Positions 52,484 through 59,671 of a stretch of DNA of 64,000 nucleotides are shown here, piece by piece. How positions within the stretch are numbered: position 1 is the first letter of the stretch; every line of letters starts with the position of its first letter. Source of the DNA: Lachnospiraceae bacterium (lineage in GTDB: Bacteria > Bacillota > Clostridia > Lachnospirales > Lachnospiraceae). The position numbers and the translations under genes were made by a program. The DNA is taken from assembly GCA_017441295.1 (NCBI GenBank), contig JAFRYA010000003.1, positions 62,001 to 126,000 on the forward strand, in the 5' to 3' direction. The notes under the pieces were generated by a model, which worked only from the letters and a program-made list of their open reading frames with translations, ran no database searches and was not told the origin of the DNA.

Positions 52484-53218
52484 TCACATCGCAATACCGC
52501 CGTCCACCTGAAGGACCGCGCCTGTAATATAATCTGAATTCAGAAGGAACGCTGCAGCATCGGCAATTTCTTCCGGTTTTCCCAGACGTCCCAGTGGAAC
52601 CTGCGCTTCAAGTGCTGCAGTGTCGTTGGTAAGCTCCTTTACCATGTCTGTTGCTACAAATCCCGGAGCAACAGCGTTGCAGGTGACGTTTCTGGACGCC
52701 AGCTCCCTAGCAACGGATTTGGTCAGGCCTATAATGCCTGCCTTTGACGCGGAATAGTTAACCTGTCCCGGATTGCCGATGATGCCGGCTACTGAAGACA
52801 TGTTAACGATCCTGCCGTATCTCTGCTTCATGAAGATCGGCGCGCACTGACGGATCATGTTGAATGTGCCTTTTAAGTTTGCGTCAATTACTTCATCGAA
52901 TGCGCTCTCTTTCATCATTGCAAGGAGTCCGTCCCTGTTAATGCCTGCATTGTTTACCAGCAGGTCAATGGTGCCGAAATCTTTCTTGATCTGAGCGACT
53001 GTCTCTTTGACCTGGTCAAAATCAGCTACATTGCACTGGTAGCTGGCTGCATTGACTTTATAAGCGTCTTTGCACTCCTGGCAGACCTCTTCAGCGAGAG
53101 CTGCGTTTCCGGCATAAATAACAGCTACATTTGCCCCCTCTGAAGCCAGCTTCAGGGCAATTGCCTTGCCAATTCCGCGGCTTCCACCGGTAACAACGGC
53201 TACTTTATCCTTTAACAT
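52484..53218 (-). CDS. fabG: 3-oxoacyl-ACP reductase FabG
   Basis: NADPH-dependent short-chain dehydrogenase that reduces the 3-keto group of acyl-ACP. The 244-residue protein has the cofactor motif VTGGSRGIGKAIA, NNAGINRDGL, catalytic Ser in MSSVAGIIGNPGQ and the YSASK tetrad element in VNYSASKAGIIG, plus PGFVATDM. It overlaps fabD by 7 nt, pointing to coupled translation. Confidence 0.95.
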   Translation of the reverse strand: MLKDKVAVVTGGSRGIGKAIALKLASEGANVAVIYAGNAALAEEVCQECKDAYKVNAASYQCNVADFDQVKETVAQIKKDFGTIDLLVNNAGINRDGLLAMMKESAFDEVIDANLKGTFNMIRQCAPIFMKQRYGRIVNMSSVAGIIGNPGQVNYSASKAGIIGLTKSVARELASRNVTCNAVAPGFVATDMVKELTNDTAALEAQVPLGRLGKPEEIADAAAFLLNSDYITGAVLQVDGGIAM

Positions 53219-54129
53219 GTCAAAACTCCTTGTTTGATTTCTTCTAAGTCACTGTATTCGTTCATGCGGAATACTTTTACTGTCTCATCAATGCGTGTGA
53301 TCAGTCCGGAAAGTGTCTTGCCCGGTCCGACTTCTATGAATGTGTCCACGCCGTTTGCGATCATATCCCTGACTATTGTCTCCCAATGTACAGGGCTGAT
53401 AATCTGTTTCTTGAGAATGCCAGGGACGTCACTGCCGTATGGCTTGCCCAGAGTGTCTGAGTAAACAGTGATTGCAGGCTCAGTAAAGGTCTGCTCATCA
53501 ATAACAGCCTCAAAAGCTTCAGCAGCTTCTTTCATATATGGAGAATGGAAAGCACCTGAAACTTTGAGCGGCATTGCCCTGCCTCCTGCTTCCTTCACAG
53601 CGTCAGAAAATGCCTGCTGGTGCTCTGCAGCGCCTGCAACGGTGATCTGTCCGCCGCCGTTGAAATTAACAGCGTAAACATTTTCAAATCCGCTGATGAT
53701 CTCCATGAGTTTATCCTGCGGAAGGCGAATGACTGCTGCCATAAATGTCTCGGCTTTCTCAGCATCCTCCTGCATCAGCTGACCGCGTTTCATTACAAGC
53801 TTCATTCCGGATTCAAAATCCATTGCACCTGCATAGTAAAGCGCTGAAAGCTCACCCAGTGAGAATCCAGCGCAGCAGTCTGCATGGATTCCATTCTCTT
53901 CCAAAACAGCAGCAAGAGCTGACTCTACAACGTAGAGGCAGCTTTGCGTGTTTGCAGTAATTTTGAGTTCGTCTGCACTTCCTTCAAAGCACTGCAGCGA
54001 TGTGCCATGTCTTAAAGCTTCAGCCTTTTTGAATATTTCTTTAGCTGCTTCGCTGTTTACGAAAGCGGAAAGTCCCATGCCCGGAACCTGGGCTCCCTGG
54101 CCTGGGAAAACAAATGCTATTTTACCCAT
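53212..54129 (-). CDS. fabD: malonyl-CoA:ACP transacylase FabD
   Basis: Loads malonate from CoA onto the acyl carrier protein. The 305-residue protein has the N-terminal FVFPGQGAQVPGMG, the nucleophile Ser in AGFSLGELSALYYAG, the Arg of MKRGQLMQ, the catalytic His in SGAFHSPYM, and a C-terminal EVGPGKTLSGL. The nucleophile motif is GFSLG instead of the usual GHSLG, a change at the residue before the serine. The start overlaps the end of fabK by 13 nt. Confidence 0.94.
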   Translation of the reverse strand: MGKIAFVFPGQGAQVPGMGLSAFVNSEAAKEIFKKAEALRHGTSLQCFEGSADELKITANTQSCLYVVESALAAVLEENGIHADCCAGFSLGELSALYYAGAMDFESGMKLVMKRGQLMQEDAEKAETFMAAVIRLPQDKLMEIISGFENVYAVNFNGGGQITVAGAAEHQQAFSDAVKEAGGRAMPLKVSGAFHSPYMKEAAEAFEAVIDEQTFTEPAITVYSDTLGKPYGSDVPGILKKQIISPVHWETIVRDMIANGVDTFIEVGPGKTLSGLITRIDETVKVFRMNEYSDLEEIKQGVLTC

Positions 54130-55061
54130 TTTAATGCACTCCTAAGTACAGGCTCAGCGCCTTCGATAACTTCTCTGATAATCTCTGCAGCAGGCTGCTC
54201 TTTCTTGACCATAGCTGCGATCTGTCCTGACAGGAAGCTTCCCTTCTCGAGGTCTCCGTCAACAACAGCTGCCCTGAGTGTGCCCATGCCGAACTTGTCC
54301 AGTTCTTCATCTGAAGCTCCGCCGTACTCGAGCTTGGAGTACTCTCTTGGGAAGTTGGTTCTGAGTGCTCTGACAGGATGTCCTGTACGCTTGCCTGTAA
54401 CCATTGTGCACAGGTCAGTAGCTTTCAGGATCTTCTGCTTGTAGTTCGGGTGGATGGAGCATTCTGTAGCGCTTAAGAATCTGGTGCCCAGCTGAACACC
54501 TACAGCACCCAGCATAAATGCAGCTGCCACTCCTCTGCCGTCAGCAATACCGCCTGCAGCGATAACCGGCAGGTCGGTTGCGTCACAGATCTGCGGAACC
54601 AGTACCATGGTGGTCAGTTCGCCTACATGTCCGCCGCTCTCTCCGCCTTCTGCGATAACTGCATCAGCACCTACTCTGGTCATTAATTTAGCCAGAGCAA
54701 CAGATGCAACTACAGGAATAACCTTGATGCCTGCGCCTTTGAAGCCTTCCATGTATTTAGAAGGATTGCCTGCACCGGTTGTTACAACAGGTACCTTTTC
54801 CTCAACTGCAACTTTTGCCACAGCATCAGCAAAAGGGCTCATAAGCATGATATTCAAACCAAACGGTTTGTCAGTCAGTTCTCTCACTACCTGGATCTGC
54901 TTTCTGACCATCTCGCCGTCCATGTTTCCGGCTCCAATGATGCCCAGTCCGCCGCCTTCAGATACTGCCGCTGCCAGCTTGCCGTCTGCCACCCATGCCA
55001 TGCCGCCCTGAAAGAGGGGATACTCGATCCCCAGCATGTCACATATTACTGTTTTGATCAT
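54117..55061 (-). CDS. fabK: FMN-dependent enoyl-ACP reductase II
   Basis: Reduces trans-2-enoyl-ACP, the last step of the elongation cycle, using FMN and NAD(P)H. The 314-residue TIM-barrel protein resembles nitronate monooxygenases, but operon position fixes it as FabK. Visible motifs are YPLFQGGMAWVADGKLAAAVS, GGGLGIIGAGNM, EGGESGGHVGELTT, IAAGGIADGRGVAAAFMLGA and VQLGTRFL. FabK enzymes, unlike FabI, are insensitive to triclosan. It lies 1 nt after acpP. No FabI is present in the window. Confidence 0.93.
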   Translation of the reverse strand: MIKTVICDMLGIEYPLFQGGMAWVADGKLAAAVSEGGGLGIIGAGNMDGEMVRKQIQVVRELTDKPFGLNIMLMSPFADAVAKVAVEEKVPVVTTGAGNPSKYMEGFKGAGIKVIPVVASVALAKLMTRVGADAVIAEGGESGGHVGELTTMVLVPQICDATDLPVIAAGGIADGRGVAAAFMLGAVGVQLGTRFLSATECSIHPNYKQKILKATDLCTMVTGKRTGHPVRALRTNFPREYSKLEYGGASDEELDKFGMGTLRAAVVDGDLEKGSFLSGQIAAMVKKEQPAAEIIREVIEGAEPVLRSALKWVK

Positions 55062-55062
55062 A

Positions 55063-55287
55063 TTATTCGCCTAATTTTCCTTCGATAAATGTAACTAATT
55101 CGCCTACTGTCTCAACAGGCTCTTCAAGTTCGATCTCGCAGCCCAGCTGATCACCAAGATCCATAAGCATTTCAACTGTATCAAGTGAATCGATTCCAAG
55201 GTCTTTGAACCTAGTCTCCATTGTAATCTCTGCAGGATCCTTGTCATTTCTTTCTGCGATCATATCTCTGATTGCTTCAAATACCAT
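55063..55287 (-). CDS. acpP: acyl carrier protein
   Basis: Small acidic carrier that holds growing acyl chains on 4'-phosphopantetheine. The 74-residue protein has the attachment serine S34 in LGIDSLDTVEM and the usual four-helix pattern, with an acidic surface. GGAGG is 8 nt before the start. It is the first gene of the fatty acid operon, with a promoter and repeated sequence motifs upstream. Confidence 0.95.
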   Translation of the reverse strand: MVFEAIRDMIAERNDKDPAEITMETRFKDLGIDSLDTVEMLMDLGDQLGCEIELEEPVETVGELVTFIEGKLGE

Positions 55288-55308
55288 TTTTAATTCCTCC
55301 GTAATAAA

Positions 55309-55349
55309 ATAATCTGATAGTAATTGTCATATAATCTGCTAGTGCAGAT
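55309..55349. promoter_or_regulatory. candidate operator in the acpP leader
   Basis: ATAATCTGATAG (55309-55320) and ATAATCTGCTAG (55331-55342) are direct repeats 22 bp apart. The second is also part of a perfect palindrome ATCTGC-TAGT-GCAGAT (55334-55349). They lie between the -10 box and the acpP start, a place where a lipid-responsive repressor would act. They do not match the FapR or FabT boxes as I know them. Confidence 0.45.
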
Positions 55350-55364
55350 GTAAATGTGTGTTGG

Positions 55365-55393
55365 ATTATATCACAACAGCCCATAAAACTCAA
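55365..55393 (-). promoter_or_regulatory. promoter of the fatty acid operon
   Basis: Minus strand TTGAGT (55388-55393), 17 bp spacer, TATAAT (55365-55370). Confidence 0.82.
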
Positions 55394-55429
55394 TATGTTA
55401 AGAATTTATTAAATGTGTACTTTCTATGT

Positions 55430-55475
55430 AAAAAGCCCACCTTTGCCGAGAGGGGCTCAGCAAAGTGGGTTTTTT
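55430..55475. terminator. terminator between flavodoxin gene and fatty acid operon
   Basis: AAAAACCCAC-TTTGC / GCAAA-GTGGGCTTTTT stem, read on the minus strand, with a GC-rich inner loop and a T-run. It ends the DUF3793-flavodoxin transcript; the A-run on the other side makes it symmetric. Confidence 0.88.
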
Positions 55476-55517
55476 ACGCACAATTGATATTATTAGGTTT
55501 TAGGTATTAGGTGTATA

Positions 55518-55940
55518 TCAGCAAAGAACTTCTCCAAGAGCTCTGCATTTTTCCAGATCATCATTGCCAGGAGCGTCGTTTACGATGAGACTCTCTGCAG
55601 CCAGGTTTACGCCTGCAGCCTTGCATCTATCTTCCCAGTCTCTCATCCACTGACCATCGCCCCAGCCATATGAGCCGAACAATACGATTTTCTTGCCTGA
55701 CAGTGAGCCTTCAACTCCCGCAAACATTGGCTCGAACTCGTCTTCTTCCAGCGTTTCGTCGCCCATAGCCGGGCATCCGAATGCTACTGCATCATACTCA
55801 GCAAGTTTGTCAGCATTAAAATCATATACTCCCAGCCTGTCAACATCTGCGCCTTTATTCCTGGCGCCTTCTGCAACAGCATCTGCCATTGTTTCGGTAT
55901 TGCCTGTTCCGCTCCAAAATACAACTGCAATCTTACTCAT
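55518..55940 (-). CDS. flavodoxin, short chain
   Basis: FMN electron carrier of 140 residues. The phosphate-binding loop WSGTGNTETMADAV (about residues 9-22), a FGCPAMGDETLEED segment and FGSYGWGDGQWM with the isoalloxazine-stacking Trp/Tyr are typical of clostridial flavodoxins. Flavodoxin usually replaces ferredoxin when iron is short. It lies 28 nt after a DUF3793 gene whose promoter carries two DtxR/IdeR-like boxes, which fits induction by iron limitation. Confidence 0.94.
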   Translation of the reverse strand: MSKIAVVFWSGTGNTETMADAVAEGARNKGADVDRLGVYDFNADKLAEYDAVAFGCPAMGDETLEEDEFEPMFAGVEGSLSGKKIVLFGSYGWGDGQWMRDWEDRCKAAGVNLAAESLIVNDAPGNDDLEKCRALGEVLC

Positions 55941-55968
55941 TAAACGTTATGCCTCCTTTAGGTTCTAT

Positions 55969-56523
55969 TCATCCGGCCTGAACTATAAGCTGTGAAAACG
56001 GCCAGCCATTTTGATATGCCTCTTTATATTTCTCTGTGCATTTCTTATATTTTCTGAAAATCTGTTCGGCTTTTTCTTTATCTGTGTAAACTTTCCAGCA
56101 GCCAACACATTTAACACCTTCGTTAGGATGATCAATAAATCCCTTCACATCTCCCGCGGGATATCCCAGGAACAATCCGATCTCGTGAGGGAACTCATCC
56201 CCACATGCAAGCCTTTTAGCGAGCCGTGCAACACATCTGCAAGGATCCGAGCATGTATATCCTCTTTCCAAAAGTATTTCCTCTGCTTCAGGCTGTCTTA
56301 AGTCTTTCTCCAGAAAATTCAGGCGATACACATAAATCAAAGTGCTTCCGCTTTTCTTTCTGACCGGTATCGCCCGGAGTCCTTTTTCTTTCAAGACGCG
56401 GTTTAAGGCTCTGATATCAGAATTTATTTCTTCGTATGATTCATTTTTAACCAAAAACAAACTGCCTGTTTTGAGTCCGGCCAGAGTCGGCGCGCAATAT
56501 TCAATAATTGACTGATTGGACAT
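55969..56523 (-). CDS. DUF3793 family protein
   Basis: A 184-residue soluble protein of unknown function, found mainly in Clostridia and often beside flavodoxin genes. It starts with IIEYCAPTLAGLKTGSLF and contains RYIYVYR-like TLIYVYRLNFLEKDL, then a GLFLGYPAGDVKGFI segment and KCVGCWKVYTDKEKA with a pair of cysteines. No membrane segment or signal is seen. GGAG is 8 nt before the start. Placement behind two iron-box-like sites suggests a role in iron limitation or in handling flavodoxin; this is inference. Confidence 0.85.
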   Translation of the reverse strand: MSNQSIIEYCAPTLAGLKTGSLFLVKNESYEEINSDIRALNRVLKEKGLRAIPVRKKSGSTLIYVYRLNFLEKDLRQPEAEEILLERGYTCSDPCRCVARLAKRLACGDEFPHEIGLFLGYPAGDVKGFIDHPNEGVKCVGCWKVYTDKEKAEQIFRKYKKCTEKYKEAYQNGWPFSQLIVQAG

Positions 56524-56544
56524 TTGATCTCCTGATTATTATAT

Positions 56545-56563
56545 TTGGTTGCCCTCGGCTAAC
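56545..56563 (-). promoter_or_regulatory. iron-box-like operator, copy proximal to the DUF3793 gene
   Basis: TTGGTTGCCCTCGGCTAAC, identical over 19 bases to the copy at 56612-56630. It lies 21 nt before the start codon. The reverse strand GTTAGCC core resembles the DtxR/IdeR half-site. Confidence 0.6.
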
Positions 56564-56611
56564 TGTATATTAAAAAATAAAAACTTTGTGCTTGCCATCT
56601 TGATATTTGTG

Positions 56612-56630
56612 TTGGTTGCCCTCGGCTAAC
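56612..56630 (-). promoter_or_regulatory. iron-box-like operator, copy next to the -10 box
   Basis: Same 19 bases as 56545-56563. On the minus strand it is preceded by extra bases so that TTAGGTTAGCC, the left half of the DtxR consensus, is exact; the right half GGGCAACCAA is a degenerate match. It sits immediately after the -10 box. Confidence 0.65.
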
Positions 56631-56633
56631 CTA

Positions 56634-56661
56634 ATTATATATTATTATTTTCGTTTGTCAA
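56634..56661 (-). promoter_or_regulatory. promoter of the DUF3793-flavodoxin operon
   Basis: Minus strand TTGACA (56656-56661), 16 bp spacer, TATAAT (56634-56639). The iron-box-like repeat follows 3 bp later. Confidence 0.82.
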
Positions 56662-56678
56662 TGGTTTTTTAGTATTAT

Positions 56679-57314
56679 TTATCTCGCCAATTCAGCACCC
56701 AGCTGGAATGCGTGCTCGCACTCCTGCGGGAATACTGTTTCATGTCTTTTCAGTTTTTTCTCAGGATCAAAGATTGACCACTCCCAGTCGGTCTTGGAAT
56801 AGTCTTTCAGCTGCAGGGTGTCCCCACAGACCAGCAGCTCGGTAGGTCCTACGAAACGGCTCAGGGTCTGCTGGTAGTTTTTCTTCATGTCCTGATAGAA
56901 TGATTCCGGAGCATTGCTCGTCATTACGAAGAGCACCGGCACAGGATGCTCGTTGCAGCATGGGTTTTCTTTATTATATGTCAGATTCTGGAATATCAGC
57001 CTCTCATAAAGCGCACGGAAAGATGATGTCATCTCTCCCAGATAATTGGGGGATCCTATGATCAGGCCGTCAGATTCTCTGATTGCGTCCAGAACTTCTT
57101 TCAGGCCATCCCTGCATATGCACTGACCCTTAAATTTTTCTTTCTTGCAGCCGAAGCATGAAATGCAGCCGGTAAATTTCTCAAGTTTGAACAGGTCGAA
57201 CCAGACAATCTCCGCGCCTGTGCTCTCTGCTCCTTTTGCTGCCTCGCTTAGCAGTGTATCTGTGTTCCAGCCCTTTCTTGGGCCTGCGTTTACTACAACT
57301 ATCTTTTTACTCAT
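56679..57314 (-). CDS. flavodoxin-fold NAD(P)H-dependent oxidoreductase (iron-sulfur flavoprotein-like)
   Basis: A 211-residue flavoprotein. It has the NADPH-dependent FMN reductase pattern VVNAGPRKGWNTDTLL near the N-terminus, an early cysteine cluster CISCFGCKKEKFKGQCICRD at about residues 50-69, and the SDGLIIGSPNYLGEMTSSF segment that contacts FMN. Several cysteines suggest an iron-sulfur site as in archaeal iron-sulfur flavoproteins, though the spacing is not the classical compact motif. It begins 1 nt after the DUF3786 gene, so it is the last gene of the acs operon and could feed electrons to the corrinoid activator. Confidence 0.85.
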   Translation of the reverse strand: MSKKIVVVNAGPRKGWNTDTLLSEAAKGAESTGAEIVWFDLFKLEKFTGCISCFGCKKEKFKGQCICRDGLKEVLDAIRESDGLIIGSPNYLGEMTSSFRALYERLIFQNLTYNKENPCCNEHPVPVLFVMTSNAPESFYQDMKKNYQQTLSRFVGPTELLVCGDTLQLKDYSKTDWEWSIFDPEKKLKRHETVFPQECEHAFQLGAELAR

Positions 57315-57315
57315 A

Positions 57316-57924
57316 TTACCATCTCCCCTTCAGCGCATTTATAAATGTATCTCCGACCACTGCCATCTCTTCTGCAGAAAAAGCCAGCAGGAAGTTGTCA
57401 GAGAACAGTATCTGTGAGTTTGCAGGGAATTCGTCATCTCCTTCCCACACAGTCGCCCGGACAGTCAGATCCGGGATAAAATCAAATTCTATGGTGCAGT
57501 CACCGCCCGGCACCTTTACTGCGCCGAATTTTAATGCATCCTCCGCCAGCTTGACCGCGTTATGGCCGTATACTCCGGAAAGGCGGTTCAGGCATCTGCC
57601 CTGAAACGCCTTGTAATAATGCATTCCCCACGGTATCTCGTTATACGCCAGCATCTTGCCGCCCTTTGGGGTGAGGATGCCGTACATAACCAGCCTCGTG
57701 AAGAGTATGATATACGCATTTGAAGCCGCGCTGCCGTCATCTTCAAAATAGCACTCCAGCGCAGGCCACAGCAGTTTAGCCGGACGGCTCATCATTGTTA
57801 AATGAAATGCCTCTCCGTCGAACGGTACTCCGCTCTTCGCCGAAAGCACCTGCGGATCAAACTCCGCAGTCTTCTCTCTATAATATTTTAATGGGTTTTC
57901 AATTTTGTTATTCTTGATTTCCAT
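57316..57924 (-). CDS. DUF3786 family protein
   Basis: A 202-residue soluble protein of unknown function, known mainly from anaerobes with corrinoid metabolism. Visible segments are NPLKYYREKTAEFDPQ, FHLTMMSRPAKLLWP, KMLAYNEIPWGMHYYKAF and FDFIPDLTVRATVWEGDDEF. No cofactor motif is seen. The start at 57924 has AAGGA about 7 nt upstream; longer readings overlap the activator gene. It lies 10 nt after the RACo-like gene and 1 nt before the flavoprotein gene, so it probably aids corrinoid protein maturation or activation; this is inference. Confidence 0.8.
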   Translation of the reverse strand: MEIKNNKIENPLKYYREKTAEFDPQVLSAKSGVPFDGEAFHLTMMSRPAKLLWPALECYFEDDGSAASNAYIILFTRLVMYGILTPKGGKMLAYNEIPWGMHYYKAFQGRCLNRLSGVYGHNAVKLAEDALKFGAVKVPGGDCTIEFDFIPDLTVRATVWEGDDEFPANSQILFSDNFLLAFSAEEMAVVGDTFINALKGRW

Positions 57925-57934
57925 GTTATTGTCC

Positions 57935-59602
57935 TTAATCAAAAAGTGTTGCATCCGTATGAGGCAGGAAGCACGCCGCCAGGAATTCATCCATATATCC
58001 GGGCTCTGTAGACAGCTCAATGTATGTCATGTTTCTGCCGATATCGAAGACCTTCTGTGTGGCCTCGTCTGAAATCAGCATAGCACATGCTCCTGTAAGC
58101 GATGAATTGCCGATGTATGAATATTTCTCCAAAGGAACCTTTGGCAGCATTCCTATGCTGATAGCCTTCTCCATATTGATTCCGCTGCCGATGCCGCCTG
58201 CAATGATGATCCTGTCAATATTATCGACTGTCATATCCAGCGATTTCAGCATGGTGCGGATAGCTGAGAAAATAGCTCCTTTAGCGCGGATAAAGTTGTC
58301 CAGGTCGCCTTCAGTCAGCTCTATCTGCTTGCCGCTGCCGCTCTCATCTTCGAAAGCAACGATATATGTACCGCCGAATTCGTCATAGCGGATCCTTTTG
58401 CTCTCACGCACGAATCTGCCTTTGGCGTTGACCGCGCCTGTCCTGAACAATTCGCTGATAATGTCGATCAGACCGCTGCCGCACAGACCTAAAGGTTTAT
58501 CGCCTGAAATCAATGTATATTCCGGTTCCAAAGTGTCATCGTCAATGTGCACGCTGTCGATTGCTCCCTTTGTGGCTCTCATTCCGCAGCTGATGTCGCC
58601 GCCCTCGAATGCCGGTCCCGCAGAGCATGCGCAGCACAGCATGTAATCGCGGTTTCCGAATACCAGCTCGCCGTTCGTACCCAGATCGATGAACAATGTC
58701 ATCTCGTCTGAATTCCAGAGCATTGTATCCAGGACGCCTGCGGTAATGTCACCGCCTACATAGCTGCCTACGTTTGGCGCAAGAATTACAGGCGCATCCG
58801 GCTTGCCGGGCATGCCCGCATCTTTTATCGTTACGCCTGAAAGCTCAAGGAATTCGGGCACATACGGCTCTAATCTGATGGAATCTCCGTCAGCGCCCAT
58901 AAAGAGGTGCTCCATTGTCGTATTGCCGGCGATAACAATACGTGAAATGTCTGTTTCTGACTTACCGCTGTCTTTCAGAAGGGCCTGAATGATAGGGAAT
59001 AAAGTTTCTTCCCTGACAGCCTTCTGAAGGCGTTCTTTGCCGCCCGGCTTCATCTGCTGGATGATACGGTTGATGACGTCAGCTCCGAAGCGGATCTGCC
59101 CATTGCCTCTGCTGGCCTTGGACAATACCTTGCCGGTGTCCAGGTCAAGAAGCGCTGCCGTAACCGTAGTCGTACCAATATCGATTGCTACGCCGCAGCC
59201 TTTTTCAGTGCAGCCTCTGGCAAGTCCTGATGAAAATATGTCATCCATCGCCTTCTCATATCTGGCTAATTCTGCAGGTGTGGACAGATCGGCTGTTGCG
59301 ATATCTTCCTTGAAAGCACTGGCAGTAGCCGGCACCCATACAACAGCGTCACCGATCACCTTGCTCTGGCAGGCCAGACGCCACATCTCCTCATAATCAA
59401 TATATGGCAGATGCGGATTTGATGGCATCTCTACCGCTCCGGATATCAGACGCACCCTGCATTTGCCGCAGGTACCGTTGCCTGCGCATGGAGCATCTAT
59501 TTCAACGCCTTCTGCCACAGCCGCGTCCAGTATATTAGTGCCTGCCTCAACCTGGCATTTTACATCCGGTTTGCCTTCGATCTTGAAAGTCAGTGTGTAC
59601 AT
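57935..59602 (-). CDS. corrinoid protein reductive activator, ASKHA/RACo family
   Basis: ATP-dependent activator that returns inactive Co(II) corrinoid protein to Co(I). The 555 residues have an N-terminal [2Fe-2S] ferredoxin domain with cluster cysteines in APCAGNGTCGKCR (about residues 38-50) plus a later one, a linker, and a C-terminal ASKHA ATPase domain with GVAIDIGTTTVTAALLD at about residue 137, FIDLGTNGELVFG and IAGGIGSGINM. In Carboxydothermus the same protein serves the corrinoid iron-sulfur protein encoded beside it, as here. It follows acsB after a gap of 69 nt with a strong hairpin. Its N-terminal electron site suggests a partner reductase. Confidence 0.9.
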   Translation of the reverse strand: MYTLTFKIEGKPDVKCQVEAGTNILDAAVAEGVEIDAPCAGNGTCGKCRVRLISGAVEMPSNPHLPYIDYEEMWRLACQSKVIGDAVVWVPATASAFKEDIATADLSTPAELARYEKAMDDIFSSGLARGCTEKGCGVAIDIGTTTVTAALLDLDTGKVLSKASRGNGQIRFGADVINRIIQQMKPGGKERLQKAVREETLFPIIQALLKDSGKSETDISRIVIAGNTTMEHLFMGADGDSIRLEPYVPEFLELSGVTIKDAGMPGKPDAPVILAPNVGSYVGGDITAGVLDTMLWNSDEMTLFIDLGTNGELVFGNRDYMLCCACSAGPAFEGGDISCGMRATKGAIDSVHIDDDTLEPEYTLISGDKPLGLCGSGLIDIISELFRTGAVNAKGRFVRESKRIRYDEFGGTYIVAFEDESGSGKQIELTEGDLDNFIRAKGAIFSAIRTMLKSLDMTVDNIDRIIIAGGIGSGINMEKAISIGMLPKVPLEKYSYIGNSSLTGACAMLISDEATQKVFDIGRNMTYIELSTEPGYMDEFLAACFLPHTDATLFD

Positions 59603-59623
59603 TATTATCTCCTCTTTACAACA

Positions 59624-59648
59624 CTGCCCCGGAGAGTATCCGGGGCAG
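59624..59648 (-). promoter_or_regulatory. strong hairpin between acsB and the activator gene
   Basis: CTGCCCCGGA / TCCGGGGCAG is a perfect 10-bp stem with a 5-nt loop, but it lacks a T-run. It may protect the acsB mRNA or act as a weak attenuator, so that the activator is made in smaller amounts. Confidence 0.6.
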
Positions 59649-59671
59649 CGATATAATTTTGGGTATATTAA

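Noticed and set aside
54117-55061. Nitronate monooxygenase
   Set aside because: Sequence similarity exists, but position between acpP and fabD and the lack of another enoyl reductase make FabK the better call.
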